Source: Fodinibius saliphilus
GTDB taxonomy: Bacteria; Bacteroidota; Rhodothermia; Balneolales; Balneolaceae
Direction of reading: 5' to 3'
DNA: 64,000 nt
Assembly: GCF_005869845.1 (NCBI RefSeq)
Contig: NZ_VAWF01000002.1
Coordinates: 496,001 to 560,000, forward strand
Shown: positions 34,977 through 43,910 of the stretch, in pieces
Numbering within the stretch: the stretch's first letter is position 1
Layout of the letters: every line of letters begins with the position of its first letter
Position numbers and translations under genes: made by a program
Notes under the pieces: model-generated
Told to the model about the DNA's origin: nothing
The model's input: only the letters and a program-made list of their open reading frames with translations
Databases searched by the model: none

Positions 34977-35516
34977 TTATAAACCTCTCAGTTGGTCCAG
35001 ATTTTTGCATTGGATGTTCTCTGATTCCACATCAATATCAACAACATATTCGTCCACAAAAGGGACCAGCAGTTGTTCCTGTTCTGCGGTTTCTATTTCG
35101 AGAATCGGATGTGCCGGGTTTTCCAACAACGCTTTTACGGTACCGATGACTTCTCCATCTTCTAATATATCAAAAGATGTGAGGCTTAACGGTAAATCAT
35201 CCGAATCCAGCAGGCTTTCAACGATTTCGCGGTCTGCATAGACCGTGAAATTTTTCAGTTGTTCTGCCTGCGTGCGATCAGTTACGTGTTCAAATTTAAC
35301 AAAGAACGAAAGCCGGTTATTTTTTTCTTGCACCCGTACCGACTCAACTCGGGCAGGGACCAAGGCCCCCTTGGTATTTGCTATATGTACCAAGTCAAGA
35401 GCATCAAAAAGGGTTGGCGCGTACATGTCAGGGATGATTAATACATCGCCCTTTACGCCATGAGATCGAGAAATATACCCGATCTGTTTGTACTGGTTTT
35501 CTATTGGTTCCAGCAT
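34977..35516 (-). CDS. rimM: Ribosome maturation factor RimM
   Basis: 179 residues. The N-terminal RimM domain has IGYISRSHGVKGDVLI (about 13-28), and the C-terminal PRC-barrel includes FDILEDGEVIGTVKALLE and LLVPFVDEYVVDID. It binds S19 in 30S assembly. Located between rpsP and trmD as in most bacteria, with the trmD start abutting its stop. Confidence 0.94.
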   Translation of the reverse strand: MLEPIENQYKQIGYISRSHGVKGDVLIIPDMYAPTLFDALDLVHIANTKGALVPARVESVRVQEKNNRLSFFVKFEHVTDRTQAEQLKNFTVYADREIVESLLDSDDLPLSLTSFDILEDGEVIGTVKALLENPAHPILEIETAEQEQLLVPFVDEYVVDIDVESENIQCKNLDQLRGL

Positions 35517-35549
35517 AAGCTACCAGTTGTTAAACACCGGTATGGCTTT

Positions 35550-36434
35550 TTAACTATTTTCTTTCTTATCATCTAAAGCACGCTGAACGGTTACGCGATC
35601 TTCATCGTCGGTAACAAAGCCTTCGAGCTCATCAAGAGGAGTGTTTTCGATATGTTCGATAGCTTCTTTAGCTAACATATCGCTAGAGGTTTTAGCTTCA
35701 GAATCTTCATCCGAATCATTGTCCTCGTCTTCTTCCTCATCATCAGAAGCCTCAACTTCTTCCTCAGCGTCATCATCAGTTTTGTCTTCCTCTTCAGTTT
35801 CAGCAGCAGCTTCTTCAGTATCATCTTCTTTGTCTTCATCGGCTGTATCTTCTTGAGTTTCAACCTCTTCAGACTCTTCCTGTTCAGCAGCTTCTTGAGT
35901 TTCTTCTGTTTCAGCTTCTTCAGCCTTATCTTCTTCTGCTTCAACTTCCTCATCAGCCTCATCTTCCTCTTCTTCAGCAGCAAGAGCTTCTTGCTTTGCT
36001 TTCTCTCGGGCAGCTTCTTCAGCTTTCTTCTTAAGCTGCTTTTGGAATTCTTTTTCTTCGGCATCGAGCAGTGCTTGTTGGCGCTCTTTGCGTGTAGGAA
36101 CATCTTCTTCCTTTTCTTCACGCTTTTCACGCCATTCAGTGAGTGCTTCTTCAATCTCTTCTTCAGACTTCCCCCAACGGAGTAAGTGCATTTCGTACAT
36201 AATCCCTTGGTTCTTAAAAATGGACCGTACGGTATCACTTGGTTGAGCACCCTTTTTTAGCCAGTGGATTGCTCGTTCTCTGTTCAGTGTAAGCTGATTT
36301 TTGGGTGTTACATTATCAAAGCGACCTAAATCTTCAATAATTCGACCATCTCTGGGTTTACGGTTATCCGCAACAACAATGTGATGGATAGGTCGCTTTT
36401 TTCGACCTCTACGTTGTAATCTTATTCTTAACAA
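35550..36434 (-). CDS. rpsP: Ribosomal protein S16 with a very long acidic extension
   Basis: 294 residues, about three times the normal 80-90. The S16 core (LRIRLQRRGRKKRPIHHIVVADNRKPRDGRIIEDLG to about residue 85) is intact. It is followed by a basic/acidic helical segment (KEEDVPTRKERQQALLDAEEKEFQKQLKKKAEEA, about 110-145), then about 100 residues almost purely Glu, Asp and Ala, and finally a conserved-looking short module AIEHIENTPLDELEGFVTDDEDRVTVQRAL (about 256-286). Bacteroidota S16 proteins often carry extensions, but this is longer than I recall. The tail would be expected to stick out from the 30S body. Confidence 0.95.
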   Translation of the reverse strand: MLRIRLQRRGRKKRPIHHIVVADNRKPRDGRIIEDLGRFDNVTPKNQLTLNRERAIHWLKKGAQPSDTVRSIFKNQGIMYEMHLLRWGKSEEEIEEALTEWREKREEKEEDVPTRKERQQALLDAEEKEFQKQLKKKAEEAAREKAKQEALAAEEEEDEADEEVEAEEDKAEEAETEETQEAAEQEESEEVETQEDTADEDKEDDTEEAAAETEEEDKTDDDAEEEVEASDDEEEDEDNDSDEDSEAKTSSDMLAKEAIEHIENTPLDELEGFVTDDEDRVTVQRALDDKKENS

Positions 36435-36556
36435 TGGATTATCTCCTTAATTTAACTTTAATTTGCGTTGATTTTTCTATAGAGGATAATGTCGGAATCT
36501 TGCGCAATATATCAGTGATGCTGGGCTGGGCTAAACAGCGGTCAACATCAGCTTGG

Positions 36557-37912
36557 TTATCCAAATGGTAAATTTCCTTTCATTCCTTTCATGCCCTGCA
36601 TCATCTGGCCGATTTTACCCATGCCAGAGAAGGACTTCATCATTTTCTTCATCTGCTGAAACTGCTTTAGCAGATCATTAATATCTGAGACGCGTGTTCC
36701 CGAACCTTTGGCGATACGCCGTTTCCGGGTAGCATTTAAAATTTCCGGATTGTGTTTCTCCTCCGGAGTCATCGAGCAGATAATGGCCTCGATGGGTTTA
36801 AAAGAGTCTTCATCAAGTTCAGCATCGGCATCTTGTAAAGCTTTACCGGCACCCGGAATCATTCCAACCAGGTCTGAGATATTACCCATGCCTTTTACTT
36901 GTTGTAACTGTTGATAAAAGTCATCCAGATCAAAACTGTCAGACTTAATCTTCTTTTGTAGCTTCTGTGCTTCTTTTTCATCAAACTCTTTCTGGGCTTT
37001 CTCAACAAGAGAAACCACATCCCCCATCCCCAAGATTCGTTGAGACATCCGTTCTGGGTAAAATGGAGAAAGAGCATCAAGCTTTTCGCCGGTACTTACA
37101 AACTTGATCGGTTTTTGGACCACATTCTTAATTGAAAGGGCCGCCCCGCCGCGGGTATCACCATCAAGCTTTGTTAAAACGACACCATCATAATTGATGG
37201 TGTCATTAAATTCTTTGGCTGTGTTAACAGCATCCTGTCCGGTCATGGAATCAACAATAAACAATGTTTCATCGGGCTGGACAGCTTCTTTAATCTCAGC
37301 TACTTCGTTCATCATCTTTTCATCAACATGCATACGCCCTGCTGTATCAATAATAACAGTATCGAGCGCTAGGCTCTTCGCCATCGATACCGCTTCTTTT
37401 GCAACACGTACGGCATCTTTCTGGTCGATAGAATATACCGGGGTATCTATAGTGTTGGCCAGCGTTTTAAGCTGATCTATAGCAGCCGGACGATAAACGT
37501 CAGCTGCTGCTAAAATAGGATTCCGGTTATTTTCTTCTTTCAGGTACTTTGCAAGTTTGGCACTAAAGGTTGTTTTACCAGAGCCTTGTAGGCCGGCAAT
37601 CAAAATAACAGTAGGAGGCGTATGAGCAACTGATAAATCTACGCGTTCCTGTCCAAGAATTTGAGTCAGCTCATCATGTACTACTTTGGTAAACTGCTGA
37701 CCCGGGTTGACGGCTGAAAGCACGTCTTCGCCCATAGCTCGTTCTTTAATATCGTTCGTGAACTGCTTAGCAACTTCGTAGTTAACATCCGCATCAAGCA
37801 GGGCACGACGTATTTCTCTCACCGTCTCCGCAATGTTGACGTCGGTAATCTTAGATTCCCCTTTCAGCTTCTGAAAGGCATCATCCAGTTTTGATGAGAG
37901 ATCCTGAAACAT
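36557..37912 (-). CDS. ffh: Signal recognition particle protein Ffh
   Basis: 451 residues. NG domain with GTPase P-loop GLQGSGKTT (107-115), DTAGRMHVDE, TKLDGDTRGGA and GxKxD-type FVSTGEKLDALSPF. The Met-rich M domain (about 300-451) ends QQMKKMMKSFSGMGKIGQMMQGMKGMKGNLPFG and binds 4.5S RNA and signal sequences. It targets nascent inner-membrane proteins to FtsY. It heads the leftward block; 122 bp separate it from rpsP. Confidence 0.97.
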   Translation of the reverse strand: MFQDLSSKLDDAFQKLKGESKITDVNIAETVREIRRALLDADVNYEVAKQFTNDIKERAMGEDVLSAVNPGQQFTKVVHDELTQILGQERVDLSVAHTPPTVILIAGLQGSGKTTFSAKLAKYLKEENNRNPILAAADVYRPAAIDQLKTLANTIDTPVYSIDQKDAVRVAKEAVSMAKSLALDTVIIDTAGRMHVDEKMMNEVAEIKEAVQPDETLFIVDSMTGQDAVNTAKEFNDTINYDGVVLTKLDGDTRGGAALSIKNVVQKPIKFVSTGEKLDALSPFYPERMSQRILGMGDVVSLVEKAQKEFDEKEAQKLQKKIKSDSFDLDDFYQQLQQVKGMGNISDLVGMIPGAGKALQDADAELDEDSFKPIEAIICSMTPEEKHNPEILNATRKRRIAKGSGTRVSDINDLLKQFQQMKKMMKSFSGMGKIGQMMQGMKGMKGNLPFG

Positions 37913-38304
37913 GAGTGAATGTATATTCTATAGAGTTAATGCTAATAATTGCATGGCCGGTACAGTACCGGAACAAAGTCTCGCAAAATAAGGACATTTT
38001 ATTGGGTTATCAACAGAATTATTGAATTGAATGCTAAACCCTGACAAGGTCAAACCATGATGTGGATAATTATTGCCAATATATGCATTTAGCGATACTG
38101 TTTTGGGAGATCATTTATTTGCAATGATAGAATAAAGCCCCGGGTTCAAAAGAGAAACAAAATATATCGGGGTTTAGGGTACAGGAGGGATGCTTATTTT
38201 GGGTATTGGATATGTCAACACCTATGGGAACAAGAGTGCTTAAAGACCATATAAGGAATGTTGATAACTGGTATCTTTTATATCAAAAAGGGGAAGATAA
38301 TAAT
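37913..38304. other. Intergenic region ffh / DUF4398 lipoprotein
   Basis: 392 bp. It holds TGTGGATAA at 38061-38069 (a perfect DnaA box on the reverse strand) and TTATCAACA at 38007-38015 (one mismatch), too few for an origin. A hairpin AAGCCCCG (38135-38142) with CGGGGTTT (38168-38175) and a 25-nt loop lies in the likely leader of the downstream lipoprotein. A longer frame from 38206 reaches the lipoprotein but is not supported. No tRNA is present although CCCCGGGTTCAAA looks T-arm-like. Confidence 0.4.
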
Positions 38305-38697
38305 ATGGAAATAATGAAAGGCAGTTTTAAAGAGTTATGTGCTCGATTTTTGGTTAGTTCTTTTATCTTGATACTGGCAGCTTGTGCGAGCAGTAAACCC
38401 CCGACCCAAGAGTTGGCAACAACAGAAGCTGCGATCAATCAGGCAGATCAGGTTGGTGCAAAAGAGTATGCACCTCTCGAAATTCGGGAAGCTCGAAAGA
38501 AGCTTCAGAAAGCAAAAGAGCTGGTTGAGAAAAAAGAGCATGAAAAAGCAAAACGGCTTGCTTCGCGTGCAGAAATCGATGCAGAGTTGGCAGAAGCAAA
38601 AGCGCTTTCTGAGAAATCTCAAAATGCTGTTGAGCAGTTGAGGGAAAGTATTAGGCTATTGGAAAAAGAGATTAAGAGAAATCAAAAAAAGCAATAG
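38305..38697 (+). CDS. DUF4398-family lipoprotein
   Basis: 130 residues from ATG 38305, chosen because GGGGAAG ends 8 bases upstream; the longer frame from 38206 is poor. A signal peptide with lipobox LAAC (about 28-31) is followed by a helical DUF4398 domain: AINQADQVGAKEYAPLEIREARKKLQKAKELVEKKEHEKAKRLASRAEIDAELAEAKA, with a repeated charge pattern typical of a coiled coil. It is likely anchored to the outer membrane. It precedes by 4 bp a larger DUF4398/OmpA lipoprotein with the same motif, which suggests that the two work as a pair. Confidence 0.85.
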   Translation: MEIMKGSFKELCARFLVSSFILILAACASSKPPTQELATTEAAINQADQVGAKEYAPLEIREARKKLQKAKELVEKKEHEKAKRLASRAEIDAELAEAKALSEKSQNAVEQLRESIRLLEKEIKRNQKKQ

Positions 38698-38701
38698 CAT
38701 C

Positions 38702-39562
38702 ATGTCTTATACAAGGCTGGCATTATATAAAATACTGGTTGTTTTCTTATTAATAGGTTGTGGCGGCCCACCGGAGAAAAATCCATTGCTGCAAGAGGCC
38801 AGTAGTGAGTATCAAAAGGCTGAAAATGACTCCCTTATTGTAACTAAGGCACCGGTAGCATTAAAAGAGGCCGAGGAGGCCTTAGAGCAGAGTCGAGAGT
38901 TTTGGAAAGAAGGCGCTGATAAAGAATTGATAGAACATCACGCCTATATTTCAAAACAAAAAGTATTTATAGCCCGAGAAACTGCTGAACTGAATGCTGC
39001 TCAGGATGAAGTGAAGCGAGCCGAGGCTGAGCGGCAGCGAGTATTGATCAAAGCACGTAAGGCTGAAGCCAGGGCAGCAGAGCATCGCGCAGAAGAAGCG
39101 TTATCACGTGCACAAAAGGCGCAGAAACGGGCCGAACAGCTTGCCAACAGGGTCAGTGAGCTAGAGGCACAGCGTACAGAACGTGGCTTGGTATTAACAT
39201 TGGGAGATGTCCTTTTTGATTTCGATAAAGCGACATTGAAACCTGGTGGGGAACGGGCTGCTAATAATCTTGCCCAGTTTCTAAAAGAATATCCTGAAAG
39301 AAATGTGATGATCGAGGGATTTACCGATATCGTTGGTTCAGCAGATTATAATAAGAAATTATCAAGGAGAAGAGCTAATGCTGTCAAACGGGAGCTCATT
39401 GGTCAGGGTATTAGTGCTACACGCATTCAAATACGGGGATATGGTGAAAAATATCCTGTAGCATCGAATGAAACAGAAGCAGGACGTCAGCAAAATCGTC
39501 GGGTTGAAGTCATCATTTCTGATAAGAACGGTACTATCGATGAGCGATCATTAGCAAACTGA
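38702..39562 (+). CDS. OmpA-family lipoprotein with DUF4398-like helical stalk
   Basis: 286 residues. Signal peptide with lipobox LIGC (residues 17-20), then a helical stalk (about 40-160, DELNAAQDEVKRAEAERQRV type repeats, ARAAEHRAEEALSRAQKAQKRAEQ). The C-terminal OmpA domain (about 165-280) has VLFDFDKATLKPGGERAANNLAQFL, GFTDIVGSADYNKKLSRRRANAVKREL and GYGEKYPVASN, the peptidoglycan-binding fold with its conserved Asp and Arg. It would tie the outer membrane to the wall. The upstream neighbour by 4 bp is the smaller DUF4398 lipoprotein. Confidence 0.9.
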   Translation: MSYTRLALYKILVVFLLIGCGGPPEKNPLLQEASSEYQKAENDSLIVTKAPVALKEAEEALEQSREFWKEGADKELIEHHAYISKQKVFIARETAELNAAQDEVKRAEAERQRVLIKARKAEARAAEHRAEEALSRAQKAQKRAEQLANRVSELEAQRTERGLVLTLGDVLFDFDKATLKPGGERAANNLAQFLKEYPERNVMIEGFTDIVGSADYNKKLSRRRANAVKRELIGQGISATRIQIRGYGEKYPVASNETEAGRQQNRRVEVIISDKNGTIDERSLAN

Positions 39563-39590
39563 TTTTTACCTCTTAAAAAATTATTCTACA

Positions 39591-39640
39591 ACTGTCATTC
39601 CGGTGAGTTTGCAGAATCTCATTGGGATGACAGTTTTTTA
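39591..39640 (+). terminator. Terminator after the OmpA-type gene
   Basis: ACTGTCATTCC (39591-39601) pairs with GGGATGACAGT (39624-39634) with one wobble; TGAG/CTCA extends the stem inward. Six T follow. Confidence 0.85.
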
Positions 39641-39701
39641 TTATGTTTTATTATCTTCAGGCAGAAGAAATTGAATTTTAAGAAATTGAAAAACATATTT
39701 T

Positions 39702-40541
39702 ATGGCTAATCAACAAGGATATGGGTTGCTGAAAGGCAAGAAAGGATTGATTTTTGGTGCGTTGGATGATCGAAGTATCGCATGGCGCATCGCACTGGCA
39801 TGTCAAAGAGAGGGTGCAGAATTTTCATTATCTAATGCCCCGGTGGCACTGCGCTTTGGTGAATTAGATGAGCTGGCAGAAGAAACGGGCGCAGAAGTAT
39901 TTCCTTGTGATGTATCAAAAGAGGAAGATGTTAAGGAGTTGATGGAGAAGGTAAAGGGTGAGCATGGGAAGATCGATTTTATGCTCCATGCAATTGGTAT
40001 GTCTCCGAATGTCCGAAAGAATAAGGGATATAACGAGTTGAACTATCAGTGGATGCAAAAAACGCTCGATATTTCAGCTATTTCTCTCCATAAGGTGATT
40101 CGTTATGCTGATGAAACTGACCTCTTGAATGATGGCGCCAGTATTCTAGCACTTTCCTATATAGGGGCTCAGCGTATTTTCTCAAAATATAGTGATATGA
40201 ATGATGCCAAGGCATTGCTTGAAAGTATCGCCCGTAATTATGGGAGTCGATTAGCTGATCGGGGCATTCGTGTCAATACTATCTCACAGGCTCCTACTAA
40301 AACATCGGCCGGTAGCGGAATTAAAGGTTTTGATGGTATGTATACCTTCGCCGAAAAGATTGCACCATTAGGAAATCCATCTGCTGATGAATGTGCCGAT
40401 TATTGTGTGACCTTATTCTCTGACCTCACACGGAAAGTCACAATGCAGAACCTCTATCATGATGGGGGCTTTGTTACGGCCGGTATTGATGAAGAGATGA
40501 TTAATGATTTAGCAGATATGTACGCCGATGAGGATGAATAA
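39702..40541 (+). CDS. fabI: Enoyl-ACP reductase FabI
   Basis: 279 residues, a short-chain dehydrogenase-type enoyl-ACP reductase. KGKKGLIFGALDDRSIAWRIALAC (11-34) is the NAD-binding N-terminus with the FabI DRSIAW motif; HAIGM follows. The catalytic set Tyr153, Tyr163 and Lys170 has the FabI spacing Y-x9-Y-x6-K. GIRVNTISQAPTKTSAGSGIKGF and DGGF complete the pattern. It reduces trans-2-enoyl-ACP in the last elongation step of fatty-acid synthesis. A terminator follows. Confidence 0.95.
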   Translation: MANQQGYGLLKGKKGLIFGALDDRSIAWRIALACQREGAEFSLSNAPVALRFGELDELAEETGAEVFPCDVSKEEDVKELMEKVKGEHGKIDFMLHAIGMSPNVRKNKGYNELNYQWMQKTLDISAISLHKVIRYADETDLLNDGASILALSYIGAQRIFSKYSDMNDAKALLESIARNYGSRLADRGIRVNTISQAPTKTSAGSGIKGFDGMYTFAEKIAPLGNPSADECADYCVTLFSDLTRKVTMQNLYHDGGFVTAGIDEEMINDLADMYADEDE

Positions 40542-40571
40542 AAGTAATCTTTTAAAATAATTAAGATATAT

Positions 40572-40604
40572 GCCTGATTGGTTAATAGCCGGTCAGGCTT
40601 TTTT
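40572..40604 (+). terminator. Terminator after fabI
   Basis: GCCTGATTGG (40572-40581) pairs with CCGGTCAGGC (40589-40598), two G-U pairs, then six T. 30 bp past the stop. Confidence 0.92.
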
Positions 40605-40702
40605 AATTAACGGATGTTAAAATATGTCCTCCCATTTTAAAATTTTGGCTAAAAATAGTTACTTACTAGCTGCATTCAACTACCATTAAAAATACCATCA
40701 TA

Positions 40703-43168
40703 ATGAAACGACTGGCATCTTTTTTATATCTATTACTATTCTCGGTAACGATTACTATTGCCCAGGATACACCTACGATAAGTGAAAAAACAGAAGGACT
40801 TGAAAAACAGCAGGGCTACTTCACTTTTTACTGGGATAAAGCGAAGGCTACGCTTTGGCTGGAGATCGACAAATATGATACGGAGTTTTTATATGTAAAT
40901 TCGTTAACAGCGGGGGTTGGATCTAATGACATCGGTTTGGACCGTAACCAGCTTGGAGATAGTCGAATTGTTTATTTTGAGCGTAGAGGACCCAAGGTGC
41001 TGATGGTACAACCAAATTATTCATATCGCGCCATAACAGATAATAGGAAAGAAAAGCAGTCGGTGCGTGATGCTTTTGCTAATTCAGTGTTGTGGGGCTT
41101 TGAGGTAGCTGCTGAGCAGGATGGAAAGGTATTGGTCGATATGACAAGCTTTTTGATGAGAGATGCCCATGGTGTGAGCAAGGTGCTACGACGCAACAAA
41201 GAGGGTACTTTCAGCGTCGATGAGAGTCGTTCTGCTGTTTACCGGAAAGCGACGATGAACTTCCCGCAGAATACAGAGTTTGAAGCTACATTGACTTTTA
41301 CCGGAAACAAGCCGGGACGCCAGGTACGTTCTGTAACACCTACAGCCGATGCCATTACGGTTCGCCAGCATCATTCTTTTGTTAAGTTACCAGATGATAA
41401 TTTTGAGCCGCGCCGGTTTGATCCCCGAGCCGGGTATTTTGGCATCAGTTATCAGGATTATAGTACGCCAATTTCAGAATCTATTGATAAGCGGTTTATT
41501 ACAAAGCATCGATTAAAGAAGAAAAATCCGGAAGCTGAAATGAGTGAACCGGTAGAGCCTATTGTCTATTATTTGGATCCGGGAACGCCCGAACCGGTAC
41601 GGGGCGCTTTGTTGGATGGGGCTCGTTGGTGGAACCAGGCTTTTGAGGCCGCGGGTTATAAGGATGCTTTCCAGGTTAAGATGCTACCTGACAGTGCTCA
41701 TCCCATGGATGTGAGGTATAATATGATTAACTGGGTGCATCGTTCAACGCGGGGGTGGTCTTACGGTAGCTCGGTAGTAGATCCGAGAACCGGTGAGATT
41801 ATAAAGGGACATGTATTGTTGGGATCGCTTCGGGTTCGTCAAGATTATTTGCTGGCTGAAGGGTTGCTTTCGCCTTACAAAGAGGGGGCAAGGTTTGATG
41901 ATAATAATCCAATGTTGGAGATGGCTTTGGCCCGAATCAGGCAACTTTCGGCACATGAGATAGGCCATACACTGGGGTTGGCTCATAACTTTGCGGCCAG
42001 TACAAATGATCGTGCTTCGGTGATGGATTATCCGGCACCTAAAGTTGAAATCAGTAAAGATAGCACGCTGGATCTTTCCAATGCCTATGACACAGGAATA
42101 GGAGAGTGGGACAAAGTTTCTGTTACCTATGGCTATAAGGATCTGCGAGCATTGCCAAGTGAAGACGCAGCCCTAGAAAATGTTATAGAGGAGGCTATTG
42201 ATAATGGGTTGTTGTTTATTTCAGATATGGATGCGCGTCCGGCAGGCGGGGCACACCCTAAAGCTCATCTCTGGGATAATGGGAAGAATGCAGTAGAGCA
42301 ACTGCATCATATTATGAAGGTAAGAGAAATAGCACTACAGAATTTTTCAGAATCAAATATTCCTTCGAGCACGCCAATGGCAGAGCTCGAAGATGTATTG
42401 GTGCCTATGTACCTGTTTCATCGTTTCCAGATTGAGGGTACGGTAAAGCTTGTGGGGGGGCTTGATTACAGTTATAAATTGCGAGGTGATAATCAGAGAG
42501 GACCGACGCCCGTAGCAGATTCAACGCAGCGTGCTGCACTTGACGCGATGCTGAAAACATTGACGCCGGATGCTCTGGATATGCCCGATCGTATTATTGA
42601 GCTTATCCCACCTCGACCTCTCGGACATTATGATTCCAGGGAGCTTTTTAATAGCTATACTGATCCGGCATTCGATCCTATTGGTGCAGCAGAAACGGCT
42701 GCTAGTATGTCGGCCGAGCTACTGCTAAATGTGAATCGGGCCGCTCGCCTGGTAGATTTTGAGGCTCGAAATACAGATAATCTTGGCTTGGGTGATATGC
42801 TGGATAAAATTATAAAGTATACGTGGCAACAAGAAGTCCAAAAAGGGTATAAGGGGGCGATCCAGAATACAATCAACCATGCTGTTTTATATGAGATGAT
42901 TAAATTGGCATCAAATGAAGATGCTCCTACTCAGGTTAAAGCTATTACAAATCTTAAGCTAGAAGGTCTGAGAGAGTGGATGAAGGTGAAGGCAGAGAAA
43001 GGCAAGGGCAACGCTCAACGCAAGGCTTCCTTGTTGTATGGATATCGAATATTGCAGAACTTTAAGGAAAAGGGGGACTCGTTTTTTCCAACTTCTCCGT
43101 TATCACCTCCACCGGGATCGCCGATCGGAAATGGTATATTACCGAATTTAGGTTGTAGTATTAACTAG
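40703..43168 (+). CDS. Zinc-dependent metalloprotease, DUF5117/DUF5118 type
   Basis: 821 residues. A signal peptide (KRLASFLYLLLFSVTITIAQ) is followed by a DUF5118/5117-like N-terminal half (about 30-290, WLEIDKYDTEFLYVNSL, ERRGPKVLMVQPNYSYRA) and a metzincin domain with HEIGHTLGLAHN (His418, Glu419, His422, His428) and a Met-turn SVMDYP. The C-terminal part includes PPRPLGHYDSRELFNS. This large family is common in Bacteroidota and is exported, probably for protein degradation. The tail ends with an unusual Pro/Ser-rich segment (PTSPLSPPPGSP). It stands alone, 88 bp before aat. Confidence 0.9.
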   Translation: MKRLASFLYLLLFSVTITIAQDTPTISEKTEGLEKQQGYFTFYWDKAKATLWLEIDKYDTEFLYVNSLTAGVGSNDIGLDRNQLGDSRIVYFERRGPKVLMVQPNYSYRAITDNRKEKQSVRDAFANSVLWGFEVAAEQDGKVLVDMTSFLMRDAHGVSKVLRRNKEGTFSVDESRSAVYRKATMNFPQNTEFEATLTFTGNKPGRQVRSVTPTADAITVRQHHSFVKLPDDNFEPRRFDPRAGYFGISYQDYSTPISESIDKRFITKHRLKKKNPEAEMSEPVEPIVYYLDPGTPEPVRGALLDGARWWNQAFEAAGYKDAFQVKMLPDSAHPMDVRYNMINWVHRSTRGWSYGSSVVDPRTGEIIKGHVLLGSLRVRQDYLLAEGLLSPYKEGARFDDNNPMLEMALARIRQLSAHEIGHTLGLAHNFAASTNDRASVMDYPAPKVEISKDSTLDLSNAYDTGIGEWDKVSVTYGYKDLRALPSEDAALENVIEEAIDNGLLFISDMDARPAGGAHPKAHLWDNGKNAVEQLHHIMKVREIALQNFSESNIPSSTPMAELEDVLVPMYLFHRFQIEGTVKLVGGLDYSYKLRGDNQRGPTPVADSTQRAALDAMLKTLTPDALDMPDRIIELIPPRPLGHYDSRELFNSYTDPAFDPIGAAETAASMSAELLLNVNRAARLVDFEARNTDNLGLGDMLDKIIKYTWQQEVQKGYKGAIQNTINHAVLYEMIKLASNEDAPTQVKAITNLKLEGLREWMKVKAEKGKGNAQRKASLLYGYRILQNFKEKGDSFFPTSPLSPPPGSPIGNGILPNLGCSIN

Positions 43169-43176
43169 TATATTTT

Positions 43177-43209
43177 GGCTTGTTTCACTTGTGTAGAGTG
43201 GAGCAAGCC
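43177..43209 (+). terminator. Hairpin after the metalloprotease gene
   Basis: GGCTTG (43177-43182) pairs with CAAGCC (43204-43209), inner CACT/AGTG pairs across a 3x3 internal loop. No U-tract follows, so it may only protect the 3' end or lead into aat. Confidence 0.4.
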
Positions 43210-43256
43210 ATACCTATTGGAGATAGGTTGTTGGTAATTTATAGTATCAATTTATT

Positions 43257-43850
43257 ATGATTTCCCCCCAAGAACTTCTTAGTGCGTACGCAAATGGTGC
43301 TTTCCCTATGGCGGATTCCCGGGATGATTCCGAAGCCAAGTGGTACACATCGAGTAGGCGTGGAATAATTCCTCTGGAACAGTTTAGGGTGTCTTCGAAT
43401 GTTAAACGAATAGTTCGAAACCACCATTATCATGTTAAGTTTGATTATGCCTTTAGAGATGTAATGGAGGGGTGTGCCGATCGAGATTCAACATGGATTT
43501 CGCACGATATCGTTAAATCCTATTGTCAGCTTCATCGCCTCGGATATGCCCATTCAGTGAGTGTATATAATAAAAAATGGGAGCTTGTAGGGGGGCAGTA
43601 CGGAGTGTCACTGGGGGCTGCCTTTTTTGGTGAATCGGTGTTTGGGTGGGCTAAAGAAGCGTCTAAGGTTGCTCTTTACTGGACACACAAAGCGTTAAAA
43701 GAGGGAGGTTTTGAATTATGGGACACCCAGTTCTGGACTGAGCATCTCTCACAATTTGGTTGTGTTGAGATACCGGCTAATGAATACGAAAAGCGACTGG
43801 ATTCGGCACTTAAGAAAGAAGCAGTATTTGAAGCAGTGCAGGTGCAGTGA
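43257..43850 (+). CDS. aat: Leucyl/phenylalanyl-tRNA-protein transferase
   Basis: 197 residues. It adds Leu or Phe to N-terminal Arg or Lys residues, marking proteins for ClpAP (N-end rule). The family pattern is visible: ELLSAYANGAFPMAD (about 6-20), RRGIIPLEQFRVSS, VGGQYGVSLGAAFFGESVF and the later WDTQFWTEHLSQFG. Most conserved residues are kept, with QYGVSLGAAFFGESVF in place of the common LYGVxLGxxFFGESMF. A ClpS homologue is not in the window. It converges on the gene ending at 43911. Confidence 0.93.
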   Translation: MISPQELLSAYANGAFPMADSRDDSEAKWYTSSRRGIIPLEQFRVSSNVKRIVRNHHYHVKFDYAFRDVMEGCADRDSTWISHDIVKSYCQLHRLGYAHSVSVYNKKWELVGGQYGVSLGAAFFGESVFGWAKEASKVALYWTHKALKEGGFELWDTQFWTEHLSQFGCVEIPANEYEKRLDSALKKEAVFEAVQVQ

Positions 43851-43859
43851 ACAGTTAAA

Positions 43860-43893
43860 CAGTTAACAGAAAAAACACGTTCTCTGTCAACTG
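43860..43893. terminator. Inverted repeat between convergent genes
   Basis: CAGTTAACAGA (43860-43870) pairs with TCTGTCAACTG (43883-43893), one mismatch, 12-nt loop, between aat and the leftward 407-residue gene. The U-tract is absent on both strands. Confidence 0.4.
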
Positions 43894-43910
43894 ATAACTG
43901 TTGAGCTGAA

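Noticed and set aside
35641-36250. Long Ser-rich and Lys/Leu-rich frames overlapping rpsP
   Set aside because: These are shadow frames of the Glu/Asp/Ala repeat codons of the S16 tail.
37981-38069. Replication origin
   Set aside because: Only two DnaA-like boxes, no AT-rich unwinding repeats and no dnaA/dnaN nearby.
38137-38175. tRNA fragment (GGTTCAAA near CCCCG)
   Set aside because: No acceptor, D or anticodon stems surround it; the bases form a simple hairpin instead.
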